Origin: CAWJNF01 sp963844235
Lineage (GTDB): Bacteria; Actinomycetota; Thermoleophilia; Gaiellales; Gaiellaceae
Direction of reading: 5' to 3'
Assembly (NCBI GenBank): GCA_963844235.1
Contig: CAWJNF010000004.1
Coordinates: 1,178,001-1,242,000 of the forward strand
Length of the DNA: 64,000 nucleotides
Position numbers and translations under genes: made by a program
Notes under the pieces: model-generated
What the model was told of the DNA's origin: nothing
The model's input: only the letters and a program-made list of their open reading frames with translations
Databases searched by the model: none
Shown: positions 10,445 through 19,252 of the stretch, piece by piece
Numbering within the stretch: the stretch's first letter is position 1
Layout of the letters: the number at the start of each line of letters is the position of its first letter

Positions 10445-12055
10445 TCAGAGGTCGGCCAGCGGACGGGTGTTCAGCACGTCTGCCGCCGTCGCCCAGCCAC
10501 GCCTGGCCGTCGCTACGGCGAGGCTCATGTTCCCCAGCCCACGTACCGAGTGGGCATCGGTCGACACGACGATCGGTACGCCCGTCTCCACCGCAAGACG
10601 CACGTCCGGGCCGGCAAGGTCGAGCCTGTTCGGAAGCCCGTTCACCTCCATGGCGACGCCTGTCTCGAGGGCGACCTCGAGCACGGCCTCGAGGTCGAGC
10701 GCGTTCGGCGGCCGGTGGTTGACGAGCCGCCCTTTGGGATGGCTGAGGCATCTCACGGCCGGGTGTCTCATCGCCTCGGTCACCTTCTTCGTCAGCGTCT
10801 CCCGTGACTCGCGCTGGCCGGCGTGCAGGCTGAGCTGCACCCACTCGAGCCCGAGCAGCACGTCGTCCGGAAGGTCGAGCCGGCCGTCGCGACGGATGTC
10901 GACCTCGCTCCCGTGGAGGATCCGGAAAGGTGCGAGCCGCTCGTTGGCGGCTGCGATCTCCTCCGCCTGACGGCGTAGCCCGTCGGCGTCGAGACCGGGC
11001 ACGACGCGGACGCTCGTCGTGTGGTCGCAGATCGCCAGATACTCGTAGTCGAGGTCCCGGGCGGCGAGGGCCATCTCCAGCACGCTCGCCCTGCCGTCCG
11101 ACCACGTGGTGTGGCAGTGCAGGTCTCCCCGCACGTCGGCGAGGTCGACCAGCGGCGGCGGCTCTCCGCGGAAGGGTTGCTCGCGGAGCTCGGGCGGACA
11201 CCAGGGCAATCCGAGCGCCGTGAACGCACCCTCCTCGTCCGCCGCGGCCGGCAGCGGGCCCAGGCCCTCGACGTACTCGGCGCTTCCCGTCGCCACGATC
11301 AGCTCGGTGCCGAAGCGCCCCGGCTCGGTCAGAACCAGCCGAACGGGCACGCCCTCCACGGTCACGCCCACCGCCCGATGCTCGGACCGCTCGACGACCA
11401 TCACGATCTGCGGCAGCCGCTCGAACGCCCGCAGGACCTCGGGCGGCTTTTCCGTCGGGACGACGACTGCGAGGTCGATCGGGACATCGGCCCACCGCCT
11501 CGCATCGCCGGCGATCTCGCCGTCGAGCGCCGCTGCGATCTCCCCCACGAGGCTGCGTGCTCGGTCGAGGGTCAGCCCGCGACCCTCCGCGGTCGGGCTC
11601 CTGTGCAAGGCGTCGAGCAGCCTGCGCTCCGTTGCCGGACCGACGCCCGGGACGGACTGCAGTCGCCCGTGGAGCGCAGCTTCGCGGAACTCCTCCGCGG
11701 TGCTGACGCCGAGCGCGGATGCGATCCCGATCATCCGGCTCGGGCTGAGTCCAAGCGTCCGGCCGAGGCCGACAAGCTCGGGACGCACGGTGGCGCGCAG
11801 CTCGTCCAGCTCGCGGATCGTGCCGGTCTCCACCAGCTCCGTCAGGCGTGCGCCGATGCCGGAGCCGATCCCACGAAGCTCCTGCGCACGGCCGTTCCGG
11901 ACGAGCTCGACGATAGGCGCCTTCGTCTCGCGAATCGTCTCGGCCGCGCGCCTGTACGCCCTGGCCGTGTACCGCGAGGCGCCCGCGAGGTCGAGCATGT
12001 TGGCGAAGGTCTCGAGCTGCTCGGCCACGGCGGCGTTGTCGAGGGCTGCCGGCAC
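10445..12055 (-). CDS. PolX-like PHP-domain phosphoesterase with degenerate polymerase palm
   Basis: A 536-residue protein with the layout of bacterial family X DNA polymerase: helix-hairpin-helix elements (RGIGSGIGARL near 61, VPGVGPATERRL near 135), a nucleotidyltransferase region (about 160-265) and a C-terminal PHP domain. The PHP metal-site motifs look intact: DLHCHTTWSDG at 311, ICDHT at 342, HGSEVDI at 381, SLH at 409, SHPKGR at 438 and STDAHS at 498. In the palm, the GDID pair is VPID (first Asp replaced by Pro192), and the third catalytic Asp region reads GVPVRL (Arg239). This predicts loss of polymerase activity but retained PHP exonuclease or phosphoesterase activity. Separated from the next downstream gene by 135 bases. 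Confidence 0.8.
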   Translation of the reverse strand: MPAALDNAAVAEQLETFANMLDLAGASRYTARAYRRAAETIRETKAPIVELVRNGRAQELRGIGSGIGARLTELVETGTIRELDELRATVRPELVGLGRTLGLSPSRMIGIASALGVSTAEEFREAALHGRLQSVPGVGPATERRLLDALHRSPTAEGRGLTLDRARSLVGEIAAALDGEIAGDARRWADVPIDLAVVVPTEKPPEVLRAFERLPQIVMVVERSEHRAVGVTVEGVPVRLVLTEPGRFGTELIVATGSAEYVEGLGPLPAAADEEGAFTALGLPWCPPELREQPFRGEPPPLVDLADVRGDLHCHTTWSDGRASVLEMALAARDLDYEYLAICDHTTSVRVVPGLDADGLRRQAEEIAAANERLAPFRILHGSEVDIRRDGRLDLPDDVLLGLEWVQLSLHAGQRESRETLTKKVTEAMRHPAVRCLSHPKGRLVNHRPPNALDLEAVLEVALETGVAMEVNGLPNRLDLAGPDVRLAVETGVPIVVSTDAHSVRGLGNMSLAVATARRGWATAADVLNTRPLADL

Positions 12056-12101
12056 GGAGGAAGTGTTCCCACCTCAAGGGCGGGCGTGCACATGACCTCA
12101 C

Positions 12102-13889
12102 TCAGCGGCGGCGCGGAGCGATCGCCGCGATCATCTGGCGCATCGCGTGGCCGATCATGGCCCCGCGCGCCGGATCCTTCGCCGCTGCAAGCGCGAAGTT
12201 CCTTGCCTGCTCGAACGAGACGTGTGGCGGCAGCGGCGGCACCTCCGGATCGGTCACCACCTCGAGCACGCAGGGTCTGTCGGCGCCCAAAGCGGCCTCC
12301 CACGCCTCGCCGACCGCACCGGGCTCGTCCACGCGAACTCCTCGGAGGCCGCAGAGCTCTGCATGGCGGGCGTACGGGAAGTCGGGGATCTGCTGCGACG
12401 CGTCGAACTTCGGGTCACCCTCGAAGGCGCGCTGCTCCCACGTCACCTGGTTGAGGTCGCGGTTGTTGAGCACGAGCACGACGAGGCGCGGATCCTGCCA
12501 ACGGCGCCAGTACTTCGCCACGGTGATGAGCTCGGCCATCCCGTTCATCTGCATGGCGCCGTCGCCGACGAGGGCGATCACCGGCCGGTCCGAGTGCGCG
12601 AACTTCGCAGCGACGGCGTAGGGAACGCCGCAGCCCATTGTCGCGAGCGTGCCCGAAAGCGAGGCCATCATCCCGCGTCTGAGGTCGAGGTCGCGGGCGA
12701 ACCAGTTCGCGACAGACCCCGAGTCGGCAGCGAGGATGCAGTCGTCCGGAAGCCGCGACGAAAGCTCGCGGAACACGAGCTGAGGGTTGATCGGGTCGGC
12801 CTCCTCCGCTGCGCGCTTCGCGAGCACGTCACGCCAGCGCTCGACGTTCTCCTCGATCGTCCCCCGCCAGGACCGGTCGGTCTTGCGGGCGAGGTGCGGC
12901 AGCAGCGCGCGCAAGGTCGCGGCACTGTCGCCGACGAGGTTGACCTCCATCGGATAGCGGATCGAGAGCATGCGCCCGTCGAGATCGACCTGCACGCCGC
13001 GTGCCTGCCCCTCGCGCGGCAGAAATTCCGAGTAGGGAAAGCTCGAGCCGACGACGAGCAGTGTGTCGCAGCCGTCCATGAGCTCCCAGCTCGGCCGCGT
13101 GCCGAGCAGCCCGATCGAGCCGGTCACGAAGGGCAAGTCGTCCGGGAGGGCCGCCTTGCCTAGAAGCGCCTTCGCTACGCCTGCGCCGAGTACCTCCGCG
13201 ATCTCGATCAGCTCGTCCGTTGCGTGCAGCGCGCCGGCCCCGGCAAGGATCGCGACGCGAGCCCCGGCGTTCAGCACCTCAGCGGCGCGCTCGAGCTCGC
13301 GCGCCTCGGGAACCACCACGGGTGACGCATGCCCGACCCCGGAATGCACTGTGCCGTGGGCTCGCGCGGGCTCCTCGACCGCTTCCAGCGTCTGCACGTC
13401 GCTGGGGACGATCACGCAGGTCGGCGTCCGCTCCGCCATGGCGATGCGAAGCGCCCGATCGACGAGGTGGCGAACCTGCGCCGGGTCGGACGCCATGTGC
13501 ACGTACTCGTGCGCAACATCCTTGAACAGGGAGAGGAGATCGACCTCCTGCTGGTAGTCGCCGCCGAGCGCCGCGCGTGCCTGCTGGCCGACGATCGCCA
13601 CGACCGGCTGGTGATCGAGCTTCGCGTCGTAGAGCCCGTTCAAGAGGTGGATCGCCCCCGGCCCCGAGGTGGCCACGCAGACTCCCGGCTCCCCGGTGAA
13701 CTTTGCATGGCCGCAGGCCATGAGGGCCGCCATCTCCTCGTGGCGTACCTGGATGAAATCGATCGACTCCTGGGCCCGTCCCAGCGCGCCCATGATTCCG
13801 TTGACGCCGTCGCCCGGATACCCGTAGACACGCCGGATGCCCCACGCGATGAGCCGCTCGACGAGGTGGTCGCTGACGTTCTTCTTCAT
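12102..13889 (-). CDS. Thiamine-diphosphate enzyme of the pyruvate oxidase/acetolactate synthase family
   Basis: A 595-residue protein. I chose the ATG at 13889 (MKKNVSDHLVERL) because it begins where the family begins and is preceded by a purine-rich GGGGGGCAAT. The N-terminal domain has the catalytic Glu in VRHEEMAALMACGHAKFTG and the TSGPGAIHLLNGLYDAK segment. The central FAD/Rossmann-like domain is present, and the C-terminal TPP site reads GDGAMQMN...LNNRDLNQVTWE (Mg-binding GDGx..N). The look is that of PoxB-type pyruvate:quinone oxidoreductase or pyruvate oxidase rather than anabolic acetolactate synthase, and no small regulatory subunit is adjacent. It would convert pyruvate to acetate and CO2 at the membrane. 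The exact reaction is inferred from family resemblance. Confidence 0.8.
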   Translation of the reverse strand: MKKNVSDHLVERLIAWGIRRVYGYPGDGVNGIMGALGRAQESIDFIQVRHEEMAALMACGHAKFTGEPGVCVATSGPGAIHLLNGLYDAKLDHQPVVAIVGQQARAALGGDYQQEVDLLSLFKDVAHEYVHMASDPAQVRHLVDRALRIAMAERTPTCVIVPSDVQTLEAVEEPARAHGTVHSGVGHASPVVVPEARELERAAEVLNAGARVAILAGAGALHATDELIEIAEVLGAGVAKALLGKAALPDDLPFVTGSIGLLGTRPSWELMDGCDTLLVVGSSFPYSEFLPREGQARGVQVDLDGRMLSIRYPMEVNLVGDSAATLRALLPHLARKTDRSWRGTIEENVERWRDVLAKRAAEEADPINPQLVFRELSSRLPDDCILAADSGSVANWFARDLDLRRGMMASLSGTLATMGCGVPYAVAAKFAHSDRPVIALVGDGAMQMNGMAELITVAKYWRRWQDPRLVVLVLNNRDLNQVTWEQRAFEGDPKFDASQQIPDFPYARHAELCGLRGVRVDEPGAVGEAWEAALGADRPCVLEVVTDPEVPPLPPHVSFEQARNFALAAAKDPARGAMIGHAMRQMIAAIAPRRR

Positions 13890-14035
13890 CGGATTGCCCC
13901 CCAATGCGGTTCCACCGGCCACATGCCCAGACCTGCTCGTGCCGAAACCGGTCGCCGAAACCGGTCGCTGGGCTCGCGCTCGGACGAGGGCCACGGCGAA
14001 ATGAACACCCGACCTACAGCGCCGCCGTTTGCCGG

Positions 14036-14587
14036 ATGAGCCCTCAGGGAATCCGAGGCGCAGTGGCTACCGGGCTCGACACCTACCTGAACGACCACCT
14101 GGCCGGTGCGTTCGCCGGCCGGGCGCTTTCTCGCCGCGCGGCCGAGCGTCAGCGCGGCACGGACCTCGCTCCGCCGCTCGAGCGTGTCGCCAAGGAGATC
14201 CGGGAGGACGTCCGCTCCCTCGAGCAACTCATGGAACGGCTCGGGATCCCCCGCAGGAACCAGCGCGCGATGATCGGTGAGCTCGCTCACGCCGTCGGTC
14301 GGCTCAAGTTCGGCGGCGTCCTTCACCGCGGGTCGGCCGTCGCGACCCTGGAGGAGCTCGAGATGCTCGCTCTCGGGATCGAGGGCAAGCTCGCGCTCTG
14401 GGGGGCCTTGCAGCACGGGGCTAACGACGACGGCTCGCTTGGTCCGGAGCTCGATGGGCTCATCGCCCGCGCTCGGACCCAGCGCGAGCTCGTGGAGGAG
14501 CTGCGGCTCAAGGCAGCCGAGGCGGTCGTCCGGGAGTCACAGCGGGATACGAAGACTCGCCCGGGGCAGCCCGTCGCAGACTCGTGA
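14036..14587 (+). CDS. Small helical protein of unknown function
   Basis: About 183 residues from the ATG at 14036; a GTG at 14063, directly before the conserved-looking segment GLDTYLNDHLAGAFAGRAL, is an alternative start. The protein is helical and charged, with no signal peptide or membrane segment. Repeated acidic and leucine-rich helices (LEQLMERLGIPRRNQRAMIG, ELEMLALGIEGKLALWGAL) suggest a ferritin-like or four-helix bundle, as seen in unannotated actinobacterial proteins that begin LxxYLNDHLAG. I do not know its role. It is divergent from the TPP enzyme gene, with about 150 bases between them that would hold both promoters. Confidence 0.6.
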   Translation: MSPQGIRGAVATGLDTYLNDHLAGAFAGRALSRRAAERQRGTDLAPPLERVAKEIREDVRSLEQLMERLGIPRRNQRAMIGELAHAVGRLKFGGVLHRGSAVATLEELEMLALGIEGKLALWGALQHGANDDGSLGPELDGLIARARTQRELVEELRLKAAEAVVRESQRDTKTRPGQPVADS

Positions 14588-14618
14588 GCCTGCCCCGCGG
14601 CTTGATGCGCGATGACTG

Positions 14619-15185
14619 CTACACGAAGTCGCTCGGTGCGGCTCGTTGTCCGGCCAGCACAGGCGCCGTCCGCTCGACTCGGACGCCGACGACCCGCTCG
14701 AGGTAGTCGAGCGCAATCCGCTCGTCGGCCTGGTCCACGCACGCGCACGCCGGCGCGAGGACGGTCACCTTGTAGCCGAGCTCGCGCGCGGCGATCGCGG
14801 TCTGGGCAACGCACATCTCGGTCGCCGTACCGGCGAGCAGAAGCCGGTCGACGGAGAGGTCGGCGAGGAGGAACTCGAGCGGCGTCGAGTCGAAGGCCGA
14901 GTAGCGCGTCTTGAGGACGAAGCGATCGCCCGGGGGCGGGCGCACCGCCTGGACGAGCTCGCCGGCCCGGCCCTCCTCGACCGCGCGCCTGACCAGCCCG
15001 GGCGCGTCGCCGTCCCAGTGCCCTCCGTGGTCGTTCGCGTAGATGACCGGCACGCCCTTGGAGCGGGCTCGATCGAGCGCCGCGACGAGGCCGCCGTGGC
15101 GCTCACGATAGGACGCCAGCAGCGCGTCTCCGTCCTCGTGACGAAAATCCTTGATCACGTCGACCAGCAACAGCGCGTCGTTCAT
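14619..15185 (-). CDS. Isochorismatase-family cysteine hydrolase
   Basis: A 188-residue single-domain enzyme. The start is the ATG at 15185 (MNDALLLVDVIKDF). The catalytic triad of the family is visible: Asp in LLLVDVIKDF, Lys in RFVLKTRYSAF, and Cys in AGTATEMCVAQTA. Members hydrolyse amides or ethers (nicotinamidase, N-carbamoylsarcosine amidase, isochorismatase). A long open reading continues upstream but has no family content. It stands alone between a convergent gene and the LLM oxidoreductase. Substrate unknown. Confidence 0.85.
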   Translation of the reverse strand: MNDALLLVDVIKDFRHEDGDALLASYRERHGGLVAALDRARSKGVPVIYANDHGGHWDGDAPGLVRRAVEEGRAGELVQAVRPPPGDRFVLKTRYSAFDSTPLEFLLADLSVDRLLLAGTATEMCVAQTAIAARELGYKVTVLAPACACVDQADERIALDYLERVVGVRVERTAPVLAGQRAAPSDFV

Positions 15186-15295
15186 CCCGTCGCAAGCGAT
15201 ACCCGCACGGCGGGATCGGCGAAACGACGTCGGAAGGGGAGAACGCACGTAGCGCCCTGCCCTACCGTCCGCCGTCCCTCTGGGCCTCTGGCATT

Positions 15296-16291
15296 TCACG
15301 GAACCTGTGCGAGCCGGCCTGCGGCGCGAAGCTGGTCGTACTCCCCGTTGTAGAAGCCGCCTGCGACTTCGGTGACGCCGAGCGCCACGAGCTGGGCCAG
15401 CCTTTCGAGGCAGCGTGAAGGTGGGCCTGCGATCGCGAAGTCGTCGATGAGGTCGTCCGTGAGGAAGTCCATCTCCGCGGCTGCCGTATTGCCGTGATCC
15501 TTGTAGTAGTCGTAGTCGGCGCTGGCGGTGCGGCGGGCCTCGACCACGCGGGTGAGCTCGGACGGCATGCCGTGGTTCGGGTTCCGGCGCATCACGTCCT
15601 CGATGTGGTTGGCGGCCGAAGGCGGCGCCCACCGGCACGCATGCCGCGCTTCGTCGAGGTCGTCGGATACCCACAGGCCGCAGAGGAGCGAGATCTCGAC
15701 GGTCTCGGGGTCCCGGCCTGCGTCGGTTGCGCCTTCGTGCACCTGGTCGATCGCCCACCGCACCGCGGTCGGGTTCACGCCGACCTGGATCTGCACGATG
15801 TCGGCCAGAGCCCCGGCGAGCCGGAGGTTCTTGGGCCCGGTGGCGGCCATCATGATCGGCACTTCGGCCCGGGCCCACTTGATGTGTGCGTTGGAGCCGT
15901 CGACGTCGACGTCGGTGCCGCGCGTGAGGGCGCGGATCTTCGGCACCACCTCGGCGAGGCGTCGGGTTGCCACCGGCTGGCGGCCGAGCGTCCTGACCGC
16001 GTTGTCGCCGCGACCGATACCGAGGATCATCCGACCCGGGTGGAGGTCGGCGAGCGTTGCGGCGACACTTGCCGTAACGGTGTAGTGGCGCGTGGTCGGG
16101 TTGGTGACTCCCGTTCCGAAGGCGATTCGCTCGGTCGCGGTGAGACCGTGGGCGATGTACACGTAGACGTCGTGGTAGAGCATGTGCCCGTCGACGACCC
16201 AGATCCTGTCCCAGCCAGCCTCCTCGGCGACCTTCGCGGACGCGAGAAACGTGTCGAGGTCGTGCGGGAGGATGTACGCGCCGAGCTTCAT
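15296..16291 (-). CDS. LLM-class (luciferase-like) F420- or FMN-dependent oxidoreductase
   Basis: A 331-residue TIM-barrel protein beginning MKLGAYILPHDLDTFLASAK. It has the luciferase-like pattern: a GIGRGDNAVRTLGRQPVATR segment after the central strands, IMMAATGPKNLRLAGALAD, and a C-terminal CLERLAQLVALGVTEV. The gap-free actinobacterial type without a flavin reductase partner is usually F420-dependent, but the cofactor is inferred. Its ATG overlaps the stop of the preceding unknown gene by one base (TGATG), so it is coupled to that gene and to RidA and the Hyu pair upstream. Confidence 0.85.
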   Translation of the reverse strand: MKLGAYILPHDLDTFLASAKVAEEAGWDRIWVVDGHMLYHDVYVYIAHGLTATERIAFGTGVTNPTTRHYTVTASVAATLADLHPGRMILGIGRGDNAVRTLGRQPVATRRLAEVVPKIRALTRGTDVDVDGSNAHIKWARAEVPIMMAATGPKNLRLAGALADIVQIQVGVNPTAVRWAIDQVHEGATDAGRDPETVEISLLCGLWVSDDLDEARHACRWAPPSAANHIEDVMRRNPNHGMPSELTRVVEARRTASADYDYYKDHGNTAAAEMDFLTDDLIDDFAIAGPPSRCLERLAQLVALGVTEVAGGFYNGEYDQLRAAGRLAQVP

Positions 16292-17046
16292 CAGTCTCCT
16301 CTCGTTGCCGGCGGCCGGTCACGGCCCGTTGTCAGGAGAGCGGCGAGGGTCTTCACGTTGTCGTCGGCACTCCAGCTGGACGCGAGCAGGCCGGCGATCT
16401 CCGGCGTGTCGTCGAGACGGGGTGCGTGGTGTCGGGCGTCCTGGAACTCGAAGCCGACGAGGGCTGGGTATCCGACCCGGGCATCGAGGTAGGCGAACAG
16501 GGAGACCCGCGGCGCGAGCCTCGTGACGCGGTAGGGAACGTGCGGGTCCGGCTGCAGATAGAGGACGTCCCGAGCATCGGAATAGTGGGGACGGACACGA
16601 CCCAGGGGGTGCTCGCGAGTGCCCTGCGACCAATAGCGGCGGAAGGCGCCCCACTGGTCGTCGAGCCGAAACCAGGTGTGGAGATGGAGCTCGCCGTCGA
16701 TTCGCCGGGTGCCCGCGAGGCAGAGCTCGGCCGGAGCGTCAACGCTCGGTCGACACCAGATGAGGTGGGGTTGATGCTCGACCGAGTCCCCGTTCGGCCC
16801 GGTGGCAACGAAGCGCCAGATCTCATGGGCGCTCTCGAGGGCGGCGAGTGCGACCGGGACGAGCTCGGCGCGCTGCGGGTCCCGCTCGAGAACGTCGTCC
16901 CAGCGGTCGGGGATGCGGACAGTCGTGCCGGTCGGGTTCGTCCGCCCCGGCATGCTCTCCCGCAGCAGCTGACGGCCTTCGGCGGCCGATGTGGCCAGAG
17001 GGATGACAGGGCAGGTCGCGCCCTCAGCCATGCGGAACTGCGGCAA
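16291..17046 (-). CDS. Protein of unknown function between RidA and the LLM oxidoreductase
   Basis: About 251 residues from 17046; an ATG at 17031 (MAEGATCP) would cut the overlap with RidA from 23 to 8 bases and is perhaps more likely. No domain I recognise. Features: no signal peptide or membrane helix; aromatic- and His-rich middle (ELHLHTWFRLDDQWGAFRRY); several Trp and Arg residues that could form a binding pocket. It is tightly coupled to the LLM gene downstream and RidA upstream, so it probably acts in the same hydantoin/oxoproline-type pathway, for example as an oxidoreductase accessory or a small-molecule-binding protein. Function unassigned. Confidence 0.6.
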   Translation of the reverse strand: MPQFRMAEGATCPVIPLATSAAEGRQLLRESMPGRTNPTGTTVRIPDRWDDVLERDPQRAELVPVALAALESAHEIWRFVATGPNGDSVEHQPHLIWCRPSVDAPAELCLAGTRRIDGELHLHTWFRLDDQWGAFRRYWSQGTREHPLGRVRPHYSDARDVLYLQPDPHVPYRVTRLAPRVSLFAYLDARVGYPALVGFEFQDARHHAPRLDDTPEIAGLLASSWSADDNVKTLAALLTTGRDRPPATRGD

Positions 17047-17437
17047 CGGCTTCGACCTCCACCTTGATCCCGGGGAGGGCGAGCGCGCTGACCTCGACGA
17101 GCGTGCTGGCAGGACGGGTCTCGCCGAAGAACTCCCGTCGCACGGGTGTCATGTGGGGACGGTCCTCGATGTCGGTCAGGTAGATCGTGAGCTTGAGGAC
17201 GTGCGCGAAGTCGCTGCCGCTGGCGCGCAGAACGTGACCGAGGTTCTCGAAGGTCTGCCGCGCCTGGGCGAGGAAGTCGCCCTCCCCGACCAGCTTCCCG
17301 TCCTTGTCCAGCGGCACGCACCCTGAGACGAACACCAGGTCTTTCAGGCGCACGGCGTCCGAGTAGTGACCCAATGGGCTGACGAGCTCCGGCGCGCGAA
17401 TCTCCTCCTGGAGTGGGCCACCGCCGACTGCTGCCAT
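17024..17437 (-). CDS. RidA/YjgF-family deaminase
   Basis: A 137-residue protein of the expected size. Family features are visible: LGHYSDAVRLKDLVFVSGCV, the QARQTFENLGHVLRASGSDF helix, LTIYLTDI, and the C-terminal RPASTLVEVSALALPGIKVEVEA with the conserved Arg that binds the carboxylate of imine substrates. RidA-type proteins hydrolyse reactive enamines/imines; this one, placed next to HyuAB, may act on a ring-opening product instead. It lies 28 bases downstream of HyuB. Confidence 0.88.
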   Translation of the reverse strand: MAAVGGGPLQEEIRAPELVSPLGHYSDAVRLKDLVFVSGCVPLDKDGKLVGEGDFLAQARQTFENLGHVLRASGSDFAHVLKLTIYLTDIEDRPHMTPVRREFFGETRPASTLVEVSALALPGIKVEVEAVAAVPHG

Positions 17438-17464
17438 TCCGCCTGCCTCCTGTTGTGGGGATCT

Positions 17465-19252
17465 CTACGTCGGGTCCTGCCGGCGGCGAAGAGCGGCTGT
17501 CTGCTCGAGGTCGACCACGAGCTTGTCGCCGCCGAGAGCGACGCCGTAGTGGGTCCGCGCCTCGTCCGCCGTGAGATAGCCGTCGCGGGCGTCCGCGAGC
17601 GTTTCCTCGGGATCCCGCTCGAACGGTGGACCGTACCCGCCGCCCAGCGGCGACTCGAACCGAAGGACATCGCCGGCGGCGACGCGGAGACCGGAGAACT
17701 TGGACGGGAGGATGGTCTCGGCGCCGCCGGCCGCCACATGCGTCAGGATTCCGGTCCGGCCGTCGCTGCCACCGTGCACCCCCCGCGGTGGGTCGTAGCA
17801 GCGGTCGCCCTCGCAGGAGACCATCGTGTCGACGAGGAAGCGGTTCTCGCGGACGGGCCCGAGACCGCCGCGCCAGCGGCCGGCCGCGGGCGCCGCATCG
17901 CGAAGCTCGTAGCGGTCGACCCGGATCGGGAACCGGATCTCGAGATCCTCGGTCGGCGTGTTCATCGTGTTGGCCATGAGGGTGTCGACCGCGTCCATGC
18001 CGTCACTGCCGCAGCGTCCGCCGTAGCTGCCCTCGTTGATCTCGATGTACGTCCAGTACTCCTGGGTATCGTCGCTCCAGCCGCTGTAGCTGACGAAGTA
18101 CGTGTGCGCGGCGCTTCCTGCGATCGTCTTCTCGGGCGCGGCGTCGGCGAGAGCGAGGACGAAGCCGTCCGCGATCCGCTGGACGGGGCAGAACCGTGCG
18201 AAGGTCGCACGCGGGAAGTTCGGGTTGAAGATCGTCCCCTTCGGGCACACGATCTCGATCGGCCGGTAACAGCCCTCGTTCTGCGGGATGTCCTCTTCGA
18301 CGATTGCCTCATCGAGGAAGACGCTCCGGGCGATGAAGTAGGCCGTCGAGCAGGTCGTCCCGAGATACGGGGCGTTGAAACCGGTCGCGACCTCCGCGTT
18401 GGAGCCCGTGAGATCAACCGTCACGTTGCTCCCGTCGATGATCACCTTGACGCAGACCTTGAGCGGCACGCCGCGCTCACGACCGTCGTCGTCGAGCCAG
18501 CCGACCGGCGCCTCGTACTCGCCGTCAGGAATCTTGGCGATCTCGGAACGCAGCATGTACTCCGAGTAGTCCATCCAGTCCTCGGCTGCGTCCATCACGG
18601 TCTGGGCCCCGTACTTCGCGAGCAGCGCCAGGAAGCGACGCTTGCCGACGAGACAGGCGGAGATCATGGCCTCCAGATCGCCGCGGTTGGCTGTTGCCGT
18701 GCGAGTGTTGTCGAGCATGTGCTGCCAGAGCTCCTCGTTGCGAACGCCGGCGGCGTACATGCGAACCGAGTCGTAGATCCTCCCCTCGGCCCAGAGATCG
18801 ATCACGTCCACGTTGATGCCCGGATACGCGCCACCAATGTCGATCAGGTGGCAGGTGTCCGCCGACCACGCGACGAGCTCTCCTTCCCAGAATATGGGCG
18901 TAGCGACGCAGATATCCGGCGCGTGCACCGCTCCCTTGTAGGGATGGTTGTGGAAGATGATGTCGCCGTCCTCGATCTTCCCCTCGAGGCGTTCGAGGAA
19001 GCCGGGGATCATGCCGCGCATCGCGCCGTTGAGCAAGGGCGTCGACTGGCTCTCTGCGAGCTCGCGCCCGTGACGGTCGAAGATGCCCGCGCCGAGGTCC
19101 TCGCTCTCACGGGCCAGCTGCGAGTATCCGGTGCGCTGGAGGGTCGCAGCGATCTCCTTGGCAATCGCTCTGAAGTGGCCGCCGATCACGCGCAGCAGGA
19201 TTGGATCCTCCAGGCGGCGTGCCGGCATGGTCAGTGCGGGCTCGGCGCTCAC
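17465..19252 (-). CDS. Hydantoinase B/oxoprolinase family protein
   Basis: A 595-residue HyuB-type subunit. It opens with DPILLRVIGGHFRAIAKEIA and contains the characteristic HNHPYKGAVHAPDICVATPI, NVTVDLTGSNAEVATGFNAP, ending with LGGGYGPPFERDPE. Together with HyuA it forms an ATP-dependent amidohydrolase (N-methylhydantoinase/5-oxoprolinase type) or an acetone-carboxylase-like carboxylase. The GTG start overlaps the hyuA stop by four bases. The actual substrate is not visible in sequence. Confidence 0.88.
   Translation of the reverse strand: MSAEPALTMPARRLEDPILLRVIGGHFRAIAKEIAATLQRTGYSQLARESEDLGAGIFDRHGRELAESQSTPLLNGAMRGMIPGFLERLEGKIEDGDIIFHNHPYKGAVHAPDICVATPIFWEGELVAWSADTCHLIDIGGAYPGINVDVIDLWAEGRIYDSVRMYAAGVRNEELWQHMLDNTRTATANRGDLEAMISACLVGKRRFLALLAKYGAQTVMDAAEDWMDYSEYMLRSEIAKIPDGEYEAPVGWLDDDGRERGVPLKVCVKVIIDGSNVTVDLTGSNAEVATGFNAPYLGTTCSTAYFIARSVFLDEAIVEEDIPQNEGCYRPIEIVCPKGTIFNPNFPRATFARFCPVQRIADGFVLALADAAPEKTIAGSAAHTYFVSYSGWSDDTQEYWTYIEINEGSYGGRCGSDGMDAVDTLMANTMNTPTEDLEIRFPIRVDRYELRDAAPAAGRWRGGLGPVRENRFLVDTMVSCEGDRCYDPPRGVHGGSDGRTGILTHVAAGGAETILPSKFSGLRVAAGDVLRFESPLGGGYGPPFERDPEETLADARDGYLTADEARTHYGVALGGDKLVVDLEQTAALRRRQDPT

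Noticed and set aside
10419..12101. 560-residue minus-strand frame over the PolX-like gene
   Set aside because: It is the other frame of the same strand, Arg-rich and motif-free; the 10445-12055 frame has HhH and PHP motifs.
15186..16322. Upstream extension of the cysteine hydrolase frame to 16322
   Set aside because: The added part is an off-frame reading of the LLM oxidoreductase gene; the hydrolase family begins at the ATG at 15185.
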